A DNA stretch of 64,000 bases from J054 sp963850255 (GTDB lineage Bacteria > Pseudomonadota > Gammaproteobacteria > Steroidobacterales > GCA-2729495). Position 1 is the first letter of the stretch. Every line of letters begins with the position of its first letter. Shown here piece after piece: positions 17,592-25,801 of the stretch. The position numbers and the translations under genes were made by a program. The notes beneath the pieces are model-generated. The model was not told the DNA's origin. It worked only from the letters and a program-made list of their open reading frames with translations, and did not search any database. The stretch lies in the NCBI GenBank assembly GCA_963850255.1, contig CAWKLL010000024.1, forward strand, positions 428,878 through 492,877, read 5' to 3'.

Positions 17592-17933
17592 TTACCCCGC
17601 GTTCGGGCGAGCGAGGATGCTGGCGGGCAAGTTTGCCGGGGATGTGATCTGGAAGCGCTTATTGCGGCTGCGGGCACCCCGTAACAGCTGTACTTTGCCT
17701 GGGCCGACGCCGAAGGCTTCGGCCAGCAGGCGGCAAGCCTGCTGATTGGCTTTGCCATCCGTCGGGGCTGCGGTGAGATATATTTTCAGGCGGCCGCCTT
17801 CGGGTGCTCCGATTTGCAAGCGGCTGCTGCTCGGTTGGACTCGTACTTCAAGGATCAGATTGTCCTGCTGCCATTCAGCCCAATCTGCTTCCCTGCCTGC
17901 CTGGGTCAGAGTGGCTGACCCATTGAGGTGCAA
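17592..17933 (-). CDS. yggU: YggU/DUF167 family protein
   Basis: Small conserved protein of unknown function. The core LILEVRVQPSSSRLQI, LKIYLTAAPTDGKANQQ and KVQLLRGARSRNK matches the DUF167 pattern in which VKV(A)APP.DGKAN is the most conserved part. No ATG is available; the only start that covers the core is a TTG at 17933, which makes the gene overlap the end of yggT by 28 bp. Such tight coupling of yggT and yggU is common in gammaproteobacteria. The C-terminal tail after ITSP is not conserved. Confidence 0.85.
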   Translation of the reverse strand: MHLNGSATLTQAGREADWAEWQQDNLILEVRVQPSSSRLQIGAPEGGRLKIYLTAAPTDGKANQQACRLLAEAFGVGPGKVQLLRGARSRNKRFQITSPANLPASILARPNAG

Positions 17934-18490
17934 ACTATGCCAGACATTACCTGGCCTACCGGAAGTAACATGCTCAAGGCCTGAATGCCGATCAGTACAA
18001 ACAGCGCCGACAAGTCCAGCCCGCCGATGGCCGGGACCAGTCGCCGCACCGGCGCCAGCACGGGTTCGGTTAGCGAGGCCAGCAAGTTGGCCGCTGGGTT
18101 GTAACTGCCGCCAGGTGCTACCCAGCTAAGGACCACGTAGATCAGAACCACGAATAGATAAATGCGCAGGCTCAACTGCAGCAGCCTGACGATGGCGATG
18201 CCGACTAATTGAATAATATCGATATCACCGACGCAGGCCACGTTTACCAGCACGGCTGTAGCAATCAGTTGAATAAGCACGGCAATCAGCAGGGTGGCGG
18301 TATCCAGACTGCCGATAGCGGGTACCAGCCGGCGCAACGGAATAACCAGAGGATCAGTAACGCGCAAAATAAACTGGCTTAGCGGATTGCGAAAATCTGC
18401 ACGCACCCACTGCAGCAGCAGACGCAGGACAAAACAAATGATGTACAGGTCCAGAAGACTGCGAAAGATGAATATCAGCGCGTCCTGCAT
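17906..18490 (-). CDS. yggT: YggT family membrane protein
   Basis: Integral inner-membrane protein of 194 residues made of two YggT modules, each with two membrane helices and the signature FR.PLSQFILRVTDPLVIPLR-like segment; here seen as NPLSQFILRVTDPLV in the first and NLLASLTEPVLAPVRRLVP in the second. Helices at about 5-26, 62-85, 100-125 and 160-180. Its function is not settled; links to osmotic shock or cell envelope organisation have been proposed for relatives. It lies directly downstream of proC and overlaps yggU, the usual order. Confidence 0.9.
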   Translation of the reverse strand: MQDALIFIFRSLLDLYIICFVLRLLLQWVRADFRNPLSQFILRVTDPLVIPLRRLVPAIGSLDTATLLIAVLIQLIATAVLVNVACVGDIDIIQLVGIAIVRLLQLSLRIYLFVVLIYVVLSWVAPGGSYNPAANLLASLTEPVLAPVRRLVPAIGGLDLSALFVLIGIQALSMLLPVGQVMSGIVCTSMGQPL

Positions 18491-18525
18491 GTCTTCCTCG
18501 CTAAATTAAGTGGTCGTGCTATGGA

Positions 18526-19348
18526 CTAATCGGTCGGACGGCCGAGTTCCAGTGAGCGTTCTCGGGCCGCATTAAGGGCGTCGCGGAAGATAGCACGAAG
18601 CCCCGCCTGTTCAAGCGCACCGATAGCCGCGGCCGTGGTACCGCCGGGTGAGGTGACGCTGGCGCGCAACTCTGCCGGCGCAATGCCGGTTTCCCGTGCG
18701 GCCATGCCGGCGCCGCGCGCCGTGCTGATTGCCAGCTGGCGAGCGAGTTCCGCTGGAATACCCTGATCTGCGGCCCATTCTTCCAGTACTTCCATCAACA
18801 AGTAGAAATACGCAGGCCCGCTGCCGGATACAGCAGTCACTGCGTCAATCAGAAGCTCGTCGTCAACCCAGCCGGCCTCACCGGTGGCGCGCATGATGTA
18901 GTCCGCTTGCGAACGCTGCGCTGCGCTTACGGTTTCACTGGCAACCAGCACTGCCATTCCGGCACCCACCAGGGCAGGCTGATTGGGCATCACGCGCACC
19001 AGCGCTGTTGCCTGACCAAGCCAGGCGGCCAGGCGTTTAAGGGGCAGGCCGGCGGCAACAGAAACGACCAATTGCGCTGGCGGCCGCGGCCCGAGTTGCG
19101 CAATGACAGTTTCCATCAGCTGCGGCTTGACGGCCAACACCAGCACGTCGCTGTGGGCGGCAACGCTGTCATTGTCAGCGCTGACTTCGATTTGTGGCGC
19201 GAGCTTGGCGAGGAGTGTTCTTTGCGCTTCACTGGGGTCGGCGATTTTCAGACCTGTCGGCCGGGTGCCCGCTGCGTAGTAAGCCGGCAACAATGGCCCT
19301 GGCCATATTGCCGCCACCGATGAAACCAATGACTAACTGTTCATGCAT
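18526..19348 (-). CDS. proC: Pyrroline-5-carboxylate reductase, with an apparent frameshift near the N-terminus
   Basis: Last step of proline biosynthesis, NAD(P)H-dependent reduction of pyrroline-5-carboxylate. The dinucleotide-binding start HEQLVIGFIGGGNMARAIVA lies in one frame (ATG at 19348), the remainder (LKIADPSEAQ, VLAVKPQLM, VRVMPNQPALVGAGM, TAVSGSGPAYFYLLMEVLEE, LRASVTSPGGTTAAAI) in another. Removing one base near 19250 joins PADR to LKIADPS, an ordinary ProC junction, and gives 273 residues (E. coli 269). The ATG overlaps the yggS stop by 8 bases, as expected for this gene pair. Without the correction the protein would lack its nucleotide-binding motif, so I take the shift as a sequence error or a recent mutation. 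Confidence 0.88.
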
Positions 19349-20057
19349 CGCTGCGCGCTCCGAATAATCGGCTGCCGATTCTAAGCATGTTGCTGCCGGC
19401 TGCCACCGCAGGCCGAATGTCGCCTGACATACCCATGGAAAGCGTGTCCAGTTCATGACCTTCGGCGCGCAGCCGTTCATACAATTGCCGTCCGGCGCTG
19501 AACTCGGCCAGCAAGTCTGCTGCGCTCTTTCCGGGCAAAGGCATCACCATCAGACCGCGCAGGGCCAGGCGCGGCAGGCTGGCGACATGACTGGCCAGCG
19601 CCGCAACTTCTGCCGCCGGCACGCCGCCTCGCTCGCCGCCCTGGGGTTGCAGCTGGATGCAGATCTGCAGGTCATCCAGCGTTGGCGGTCGCTGTGCTGA
19701 CAAGCGAGCGGCAATGCGGCCGCTGGCGAGACTCTGGACCCAGTCAAAGTTTTCGGCCACTGCGCGCGTCTTGTTGGATTGCAACTGACCAATAAAATGC
19801 CAGCGGGCACCCGTGACCTGGTCGGTTTTTTGCAAGGCTTCCTGGAGGTAGTTTTCCCCGAAGTCTCGCAAGCCTGCTTGCCGGGCGGCCTGAATCCGGT
19901 CCAGTGACTGACGTTTGCTGACTGCCAGAATGCGGATCTGTTCGGGATCCCGGCCTGAAAGCCTGGCAGCCGAGGTGATTTCTTTCCGCAGATCAGCTAG
20001 TTGTTCCGTGATTCCCGTCACGACCCCCCGCAGGCCAATGGCTATACTATGTCTCAC
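19341..20057 (-). CDS. yggS: YggS family PLP homeostasis protein (PLPBP)
   Basis: Pyridoxal-phosphate-binding protein with alanine-racemase-like barrel fold that buffers PLP and affects amino-acid metabolism. The PLP lysine lies in RILAVSKRQSLDRIQ, followed by DFGENYLQEAL, WHFIGQLQSNKTR and the C-terminal LSMGMSGDIRPAVAAGSNMLRIG. The widest reading begins at a GTG (20057) and gives 238 residues; a second GTG at 20021 would remove 12 poorly conserved residues and may be the true start. It is divergent from pilT, as in Pseudomonas. It is followed without a gap by proC. Confidence 0.92.
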   Translation of the reverse strand: MRHSIAIGLRGVVTGITEQLADLRKEITSAARLSGRDPEQIRILAVSKRQSLDRIQAARQAGLRDFGENYLQEALQKTDQVTGARWHFIGQLQSNKTRAVAENFDWVQSLASGRIAARLSAQRPPTLDDLQICIQLQPQGGERGGVPAAEVAALASHVASLPRLALRGLMVMPLPGKSAADLLAEFSAGRQLYERLRAEGHELDTLSMGMSGDIRPAVAAGSNMLRIGSRLFGARSDA

Positions 20058-20124
20058 GTTCGGCCCTGTTATGGTAAGTCGCGCGCTTATCGAAACAGGT
20101 AATTGCTTGATTTGGGTGGAATAA

Positions 20125-21165
20125 ATGTCTGTAGATATTGCTCAGTTACTGGCTTTCTCAGTAAAGAACAACGCCTCCGACCTGCATCTTTCTGCAGGCG
20201 TACCCCCCATGATTCGTGTTGACGGCGACGTCAAGCGCATCAACATGCCGTCACTTTCCCATAAGGAAGTGCACAGCATGATATACGACATCATGAACGA
20301 CAAGCAGCGTAAGGACTTCGAGGAGTTCTTCGAAACTGACTTTTCGTTCGAGATTCCGAAGCTGGCGCGCTTCCGTGTCAATGCCTTTAATCAGGCACGC
20401 GGCGCAGGTGCGGTGTTTCGTACCATTCCTTCGGAAATCCTCTCCCTGGACGATCTGGGTGCGCCACCTATCTTTAAAGATATCGCCATGTATCCGCGCG
20501 GTATCTGCCTGGTTACCGGGCCAACGGGCTCTGGCAAATCGACCACGCTCGCGGCGATGGTGGACTACATTAATGATCACAAACCCGATCACATTCTGAC
20601 CATTGAAGATCCCATTGAGTTTATGCACGACAGCAAGCGTTCGCTGATTAACCAGCGTGAAGTGCATCGCGACACCATGGGCTTCGCCGAAGCGCTACGC
20701 TCAGCCCTGCGCGAGGATCCTGACGTTATTCTGGTCGGCGAGATGCGTGACCTCGAAACCATTCGTCTGGCCCTGACTGCGGCCGAGACCGGTCACCTGG
20801 TGTTTGGCACCCTGCATACGAGTTCCGCCGCCAAAACCATCGACCGCGTGGTTGATGTGTTTCCGGCAGCTGAGAAAGAGATGGTGCGCTCCATGCTCTC
20901 AGAATCGTTGCGCGCGGTTATCTCGCAGACCTTGCTCAAGCGCATTGGCGGAGGCCGGATCGCCGCCCACGAAATAATGATTGGTACGCCGGCTATTAGA
21001 AACCTGATTCGCGAAGGCAAGATCGCGCAGATGTATTCATCTATTCAGACAGGCCAGGCTGCGGGTATGCATACGCTCGACCAGAATCTCCAGGAGCTTC
21101 TGCGTAAGGGCGCGATTACCAAGGAAGAGGCCAGATTCAAGGCCGCCAACAAGGACGATTTCTGA
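20125..21165 (+). CDS. pilT: Type IV pilus retraction ATPase PilT
   Basis: Hexameric cytoplasmic motor that depolymerises type IV pili and drives twitching. All ATPase motifs are intact: Walker A GPTGSGKST (132-140), Asp box, Walker B VILVGEMRD and His box TGHLVFGTLHTSS. The retraction-specific AIRNLIRE motif is present, which separates PilT from PilB and PilU. Length 346 residues matches Pseudomonas PilT (344). The intergenic region shared with yggS carries a TATACT at 20043-20048 that may be its -10 box, though without a good -35. pilU follows 44 bp downstream after an AGGGAGG ribosome binding site. Confidence 0.96.
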   Translation: MSVDIAQLLAFSVKNNASDLHLSAGVPPMIRVDGDVKRINMPSLSHKEVHSMIYDIMNDKQRKDFEEFFETDFSFEIPKLARFRVNAFNQARGAGAVFRTIPSEILSLDDLGAPPIFKDIAMYPRGICLVTGPTGSGKSTTLAAMVDYINDHKPDHILTIEDPIEFMHDSKRSLINQREVHRDTMGFAEALRSALREDPDVILVGEMRDLETIRLALTAAETGHLVFGTLHTSSAAKTIDRVVDVFPAAEKEMVRSMLSESLRAVISQTLLKRIGGGRIAAHEIMIGTPAIRNLIREGKIAQMYSSIQTGQAAGMHTLDQNLQELLRKGAITKEEARFKAANKDDF

Positions 21166-21209
21166 GTTTCATCAGCGCAGGCTGCGGAACTCAAGGGAGG
21201 TAAGGCGAT

Positions 21210-22367
21210 ATGGAACGCGATCAGGCAACACGCTTGATGCAGGGGCTGCTAAAAAAGATGGTGGCCCAGAACGGCTCCGATTTGTTCATAACGGCGGGTT
21301 TTCCTCCGGCCATCAAGGTGGACGGCGCCATTCATCGCGCCGGCGATCAGGAGTTAACCCCGGATCAGAGCGCGGTCATCGTGCGTTCAATCATGAACGA
21401 CAAGCAGGCGCGCGAGTTTGATGCCACCAAGGAATGCAACTTCGCCATCAGCCCGCAGGGCATTGGTCGATTCCGGGTCAGTGCATTTATTCAGCAGGGC
21501 GCGGTTGGCGCTGTGTTGCGCACCATCGTCACCAAGATCCCAAGTTTCGAGGACCTGGATTTACCGGGTGGCCTGAAAGATGTGGTGATGACCAAGCGTG
21601 GCCTGGTGATCCTGGTTGGCGCGACAGGTTCGGGTAAGTCGACCACGCTGGCTGCCATGGTCGGCCATCGAAATCAGAATACTCGCGGGCACATCGTCAC
21701 CATCGAGGACCCCATCGAGTATGTGCATCCCCACCTCAAGTGCGTGGTGACCCAGCGTGAAGTGGGCGTCGATACGGAGTCCTGGCATGCGGCTCTGAAG
21801 AACACCCTGCGCCAGGCGCCGGATGTCATTCTGATTGGCGAGATCCGTGATCGCGAGACCATGGAATATGGTATCCAGTTTGCGGAAACCGGGCATTTGT
21901 GCCTGGCTACTTTGCATGCCAACAGCGCAAACCAGGCATTGGATCGCGTAATCAACTTCTTCCCTGAGGATCGTCGCGACCAGTTGTTGATGGACATGTC
22001 CCTGAACGTTAAGGCGCTGATCTCGCAACGGTTGATTCCGCGGAGTAGCGGGACCGGTCGTATTGCGGCCATGGAAATAATGCTCAAGTCGCCGCTGATT
22101 TCTGACCTGATCTCGAAGGGCGAAGTGCTCAAGATCAAGGAGATCATGGCCAAGTCGAATCGCCTGGGTATGAAAACTTTCGACCAGGACCTGTTTGACC
22201 TGCATGAAGCGGGCAAAATCGAATATGAAGAAGCGATGCGTAACGCAGACTCCAAGAATGAGCTGCGCTTGCGTATCAAGCTGGAATCCAAGCGGGACAA
22301 GAAAGTGTCGGACAAGGAAGGCGACCTTAGTCTTATTGATGATGGAGAGGAGGCAATGCAGCTCTAG
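21210..22367 (+). CDS. pilU: PilT-dependent type IV pilus ATPase PilU
   Basis: Accessory retraction motor that works with PilT. Walker A is GATGSGKST (about 137-145), with QAPDVILIGEIRDRETMEYG and TGHLCLATLHANSANQALDR closely matching Pseudomonas PilU. It lacks the AIRNLIRE motif (SPLISDLISKG instead), as PilU does. The first part, LFITAGFPPAIKVDGAIHR, is the N-terminal PAS-like domain. The length of 385 residues is normal. A strong AAGGGAGGT site lies upstream of the ATG. Downstream is a third PilT/PilU-type gene, whose coding start is 34 bp past the pilU stop, so all three are likely one transcript. Confidence 0.93.
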   Translation: MERDQATRLMQGLLKKMVAQNGSDLFITAGFPPAIKVDGAIHRAGDQELTPDQSAVIVRSIMNDKQAREFDATKECNFAISPQGIGRFRVSAFIQQGAVGAVLRTIVTKIPSFEDLDLPGGLKDVVMTKRGLVILVGATGSGKSTTLAAMVGHRNQNTRGHIVTIEDPIEYVHPHLKCVVTQREVGVDTESWHAALKNTLRQAPDVILIGEIRDRETMEYGIQFAETGHLCLATLHANSANQALDRVINFFPEDRRDQLLMDMSLNVKALISQRLIPRSSGTGRIAAMEIMLKSPLISDLISKGEVLKIKEIMAKSNRLGMKTFDQDLFDLHEAGKIEYEEAMRNADSKNELRLRIKLESKRDKKVSDKEGDLSLIDDGEEAMQL

Positions 22368-22400
22368 TTGACTGCAGCGCTGCACTACGAGCAAGGAAGC

Positions 22401-23456
22401 ATGAACGTTCAGCCTCTGTTTAACCTGATGGTCGAGAAGAAGGCCTCAGATCTTTTTCTAACCTGCTACGCGCCGGTTAAAATCAAGATCGACGGCAAGA
22501 TCATGCCCGTCAACAAGCTTGACCTGACGCCGAAGATGATTCGCCAGGCCGCCATCGAGTTGATGACGGAAGAGCAAATGGACGAATTCAATCGCGAAAT
22601 GGAAATTGATTTCGCGGTATCCAAGCCCGGCCTGGGTCGATTTCGCGTCAACTGTTTTCACCAGCGCGGCAATGTTGCCATTGTGATGCGCTATATCACG
22701 CAAGAGATTCCGAATCTGGACGAGCTCGGCATGCCGCCGATCCTGAAAGAGCTGGTGATGTTTCGCCGCGGCTTGATATTGATGGTCGGCGCCAGCGGCA
22801 ACGGTAAGTCCACGACTCTGGCCGGCATGATCGATTATCGGAATGATAAGACTTCATCGCATATTCTGACGATCGAAGACCCCATTGAATATCTGCACAC
22901 TAATCGCAAGTCAATTATTAATCAGCGCGAAGTGGGTAGCGACACAAAGTCCTACGCGCGGGCGCTGAAGAGCGCAATGCGCGAAGCACCCGATGTCATT
23001 CTGATTGGCGAGATTCGTGACCGCGAGACCATGCAGGCCGCCATTGACCTGGCCGGTACCGGCCACCTGGCCATTGCGACACTGCACTCAAATAACGCGC
23101 CGGAAACGCTCGATCGTGCGATTAACATTTTTCCTGAGGATCAGCATCCACAGGTTTATATGGACTTGTCGCACTATCTGCGCGCGATCATTTCGCAGCG
23201 CCTGGTGCGTGGCAACGGTGGTGACCGCGTGGCCGCTGTGGAAGTCATGTTGAATACGCCGCGCCTGGCCGAGCTAATTCAGGCTGGCGACATTGGCGCC
23301 GTTAAGGAATCTTTCTACGAAAGCACCGAGCAGGGCATGCAGACTTTTGATCAGTCGCTGCTCAAGCTCTATCGGGATGGCCGAATCGGGATGGAAGAAG
23401 CACTGGCCAATGCGGATTCACGCGCTAACCTGGAAGCGCAGATTCACTTCGGTTAA
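22401..23456 (+). CDS. Third PilT/PilU family ATPase (PilU-like paralogue)
   Basis: Third retraction-type ATPase in the array, 351 residues from the ATG at 22401, which has an AAGGA site 6 nt upstream; the TTG at 22368 opens an unneeded extension. Walker A is present but altered in the loop (GASGNGKST, about 130-138). Walker B (VILIGEIRDRETMQ) and the His box (TGHLAIATLHSNN) look functional. The opening NLMVEKKASDLFLTCYAPVK resembles PilU rather than PilT, and AIRNLIRE is absent (TPRLAELIQAG). It probably arose by duplication of pilU and has diverged. Its 3' end overlaps the convergent pyrK by 4 bases. It may adjust retraction force or act with a different pilus; no direct evidence. Confidence 0.88.
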   Translation: MNVQPLFNLMVEKKASDLFLTCYAPVKIKIDGKIMPVNKLDLTPKMIRQAAIELMTEEQMDEFNREMEIDFAVSKPGLGRFRVNCFHQRGNVAIVMRYITQEIPNLDELGMPPILKELVMFRRGLILMVGASGNGKSTTLAGMIDYRNDKTSSHILTIEDPIEYLHTNRKSIINQREVGSDTKSYARALKSAMREAPDVILIGEIRDRETMQAAIDLAGTGHLAIATLHSNNAPETLDRAINIFPEDQHPQVYMDLSHYLRAIISQRLVRGNGGDRVAAVEVMLNTPRLAELIQAGDIGAVKESFYESTEQGMQTFDQSLLKLYRDGRIGMEEALANADSRANLEAQIHFG

Positions 23457-24337
23457 ATCGCATCCGCGGTATATACCGTGGCACCGTCAAATACCGGGCC
23501 ATCTACGCAAACTCTTTTCATCGCAGGGCCCTCAGGGGTCATCACCCGCACAGCGCAGCCGGCGCAACCACCGACGGCGCAGGCCATAAATTCCTCAAGG
23601 CATAACTGCGAAGCCAGCTGAAATTCCGTTGCCAGTTGCCGCGCTGCCAGTAGCATGGGCTCCGGCCCGCAGGCGTAGAGCAGGCACTGCTGTCGTTCTT
23701 CTGCGCTGAGTTGCTGCAGCCACTGGCGGGCCAGGTCGGTGACATAGCCGCGAAAGCAGCCCGCCAGCCCGGCGGCACTGGCCAGGCGGCCGGGAACACC
23801 TAAGTCATCGAGCATCACCAGGCTATGGCTGGCCGTGGCATCGATGCCAGCTACCGGCAAGCTGCTGGCCTTGAGGGGAAACGGGAACGGCAGCTCCGAA
23901 CCAAAGAAGGCTTGCGGCTGAACATCACTCCGGCCGGCAAGCTTTTCGGCTAAAAACAGTAGCGGTGGAATCCCGACGCCACCGCCCAGCAGTAGAGCGC
24001 GCGGTTTTTTCGGGTCGATGCTGAAGCCATTGCCGATCGGGCCCATCAGGTTGAGTTTGTCGCCGGGTTTGGCCCGGCTTAGCCCGCGCAAACCCGGTCC
24101 GACGATTTTGTAGAGCACTTCAATCCAGCCTTGCTGCTGGTCGCTGCGCATGATCGACAGCGGCCGGCGCATCGGGATATCCGCATCGCAACGCATATGC
24201 ACGAATGTTCCGGGGCGCGCTCGCGCAGCGCATTGCGGAGCGGCCAGCCGAAGAATGTACTGATCGCCGTCGAAAACCTCGTGACTGAGTACTGCGGCAT
24301 CTTCAACAAAGATGGTGTCGCGCTGTGCTTTGCTCAT
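23453..24337 (-). CDS. pyrK: Dihydroorotate dehydrogenase electron-transfer subunit-like protein (PyrK family)
   Basis: FAD and [2Fe-2S] protein of the ferredoxin-reductase family; in class 1B dihydroorotate dehydrogenases PyrK passes electrons from PyrD to NAD+. Visible parts are the FAD site RRPLSIMR, the NAD-binding LLLGGGVGIPPLLFLA, ACGPEPMLLA and the C-terminal iron-sulfur cysteines in MACAVGGCAGCAVRV and KRVCVDGPVF. It overlaps pyrB by 4 bases (ATGA), so the two form one operon and the pyrimidine link is firm. No class 1B pyrD is in the window; its electron donor or partner is therefore unknown here. Other flavin reductases of this superfamily are less likely given the DGPVF ending. Confidence 0.85.
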   Translation of the reverse strand: MSKAQRDTIFVEDAAVLSHEVFDGDQYILRLAAPQCAARARPGTFVHMRCDADIPMRRPLSIMRSDQQQGWIEVLYKIVGPGLRGLSRAKPGDKLNLMGPIGNGFSIDPKKPRALLLGGGVGIPPLLFLAEKLAGRSDVQPQAFFGSELPFPFPLKASSLPVAGIDATASHSLVMLDDLGVPGRLASAAGLAGCFRGYVTDLARQWLQQLSAEERQQCLLYACGPEPMLLAARQLATEFQLASQLCLEEFMACAVGGCAGCAVRVMTPEGPAMKRVCVDGPVFDGATVYTADAI

Positions 24338-25317
24338 CGGTGACGCCTGGCTTCAACCACGGTGGCAAGGATCGCCATGCGCATGGCCAGGCCGTTGGTT
24401 ACCTGGCGGGTGATAACCGAGCGTGGTCCGTCGGCAACTTGTGAGGATATTTCCACGTCACGATTCATCGGCCCAGGATGCATGACAATGGCATCTGGCT
24501 TTGCCCGCAGCAGGCGTTCGTCGTTAATGCCGTAAGCCTCGTGATAGTCCGCAGCGCTTATCAATGTCGCCTGTTGTTCGATGCGCTCGCGCTGTATACG
24601 CAGGGCCATGACTACATCGGCACCGGCCAGGCCGGCGTTCAGGTCACTGGTAATGCTGGCGCCAGGATAAAGACCGGGGTCGGGATCAAGCCCGGGCGGC
24701 GAAACCAGGCGGATATCGCGCGTGCCCATAATGCGCAAGGCCTGGGTCAGAGAACGTGCTACCCGCGAATGGGCAACGTCGCCCACAACGGTGATAGCAA
24801 GCTGTTCGAAGTCTGGCTTGTGCTGGCGGATGGTCATGATATCCAGCAGTCCCTGAGTTGGGTGCGAGACACTGGATTCGCCGGCGTTTAATACGCTCAC
24901 ATGTGGCTGCACGCTCGCGGCGATCATCGCCGGGATGCCGGCCGAGGCATCGCGCACCACGAATACATCTGCCTGCATAGCCTGCAAGGTATAGATAGTG
25001 TCGAGAATGCTTTCGCCTTTCTTGCGCGATGAGGTGTTGACGTCCAGATTTAGAACATCTGCGCTCATGCGTTTGGCGGCCAGCTCGAAGGACGCGCGGG
25101 TGCGCGTGCTGGCCTCAAAAAACAGATTCGCCACGGTTCGGCCGGCCAGCGCCTGATCCCGCGCCGGTGGCTCGCCGGCCGGGCGCAGATAGGATTCGGC
25201 CCGATCCAGCAACATGTTCAGAATATCTCTGTCCAGCCCTTCCAGGGTCAGAAGGTGTTTGAGGTGACCCGAGCGGTTTAACTGCTCGCAGTGTCTGTTG
25301 TCAGCTTCCGTGGCCAT
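24334..25317 (-). CDS. pyrB: Aspartate carbamoyltransferase catalytic subunit
   Basis: Joins carbamoyl phosphate and aspartate in the second step of pyrimidine synthesis. The carbamoyl-phosphate site is FFEASTRTRASFE (about residue 70), and the later HPTQGLLD, SRVARSLTQAL, VVMALRIQRER and VMHPGPMNRDVEIS are all diagnostic. The ATG at 25317 gives 327 residues and a normal N-terminus (HLKHLLTLEGLDRD); the frame upstream of it runs through ruvX on the same strand and is spurious. Only 7 bp separate it from ruvX. Neither pyrI nor a PyrC-like partner (as in Pseudomonas) is next to it; pyrK takes the downstream place. Confidence 0.95.
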   Translation of the reverse strand: MATEADNRHCEQLNRSGHLKHLLTLEGLDRDILNMLLDRAESYLRPAGEPPARDQALAGRTVANLFFEASTRTRASFELAAKRMSADVLNLDVNTSSRKKGESILDTIYTLQAMQADVFVVRDASAGIPAMIAASVQPHVSVLNAGESSVSHPTQGLLDIMTIRQHKPDFEQLAITVVGDVAHSRVARSLTQALRIMGTRDIRLVSPPGLDPDPGLYPGASITSDLNAGLAGADVVMALRIQRERIEQQATLISAADYHEAYGINDERLLRAKPDAIVMHPGPMNRDVEISSQVADGPRSVITRQVTNGLAMRMAILATVVEARRHR

Positions 25318-25324
25318 GCTGCTT

Positions 25325-25780
25325 CTAGTTACCTGCGCCGCGCAGCCAACTCTCGGCGATGAGCCGGGCAGCCAGGCGATCGATATCCTGTTTTCGTGTC
25401 CTGTGCTTGCGCAATCCGCTTTGTCGCTGGCTGCGCAATATGGATTCGGCTTCGGCAGAGGTGAGCCTTTCATCCACCATTTGCGTGGGTAACTGGTAAC
25501 GCTCGCCGAGCCAGGCAGCAAATTCATTGGCCCGCTTGGTCATGGGCGACTCACTACCATCTTCATTATACGGTAAGCCGATGACCAGAACCTCGGGCTG
25601 CCAGTCGCGCAGCAGCTTGTCGAGTGCGTCTGCTTGTGGCCGGCCGTTGCGTGCACTCAGGGTGACCAGTTCACCGGCGACGCCGGTGAGGGCGTTAGCG
25701 CTGGCCACACCGATTCGTCGCTCGCCGAAATCGAATACCAGCGCCTGTTGCGAGGCTGGCTTGTCGGGCTTCTCGTTCAA
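25325..25780 (-). CDS. ruvX: RuvX/YqgF family Holliday-junction resolvase-like nuclease
   Basis: RNase H-fold protein thought to take part in 16S rRNA 5' end maturation and possibly recombination. The catalytic aspartate is in LVFDFGERRIGVA, followed by LVIGLPYNEDGSES and the C-terminal VDERLTSAEAES and QDIDRLAARLIAESWL. At 151 residues it has the common length. It is placed between yqgE and pyrB, as in Pseudomonas and many other gammaproteobacteria, with 21 bp to yqgE and 7 bp to pyrB. Confidence 0.92.
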   Translation of the reverse strand: MNEKPDKPASQQALVFDFGERRIGVASANALTGVAGELVTLSARNGRPQADALDKLLRDWQPEVLVIGLPYNEDGSESPMTKRANEFAAWLGERYQLPTQMVDERLTSAEAESILRSQRQSGLRKHRTRKQDIDRLAARLIAESWLRGAGN

Positions 25781-25801
25781 GGCAGCCGGTTGCGGCCGGG
25801 T

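Noticed and set aside
20026..20048. pilT promoter with TATACT as -10
   Set aside because: No acceptable -35 at 16-18 bp; only mentioned in the pilT entry.
21561..22394. 277-residue antisense frame opposite pilU
   Set aside because: pilU is complete and highly conserved on the sense strand.
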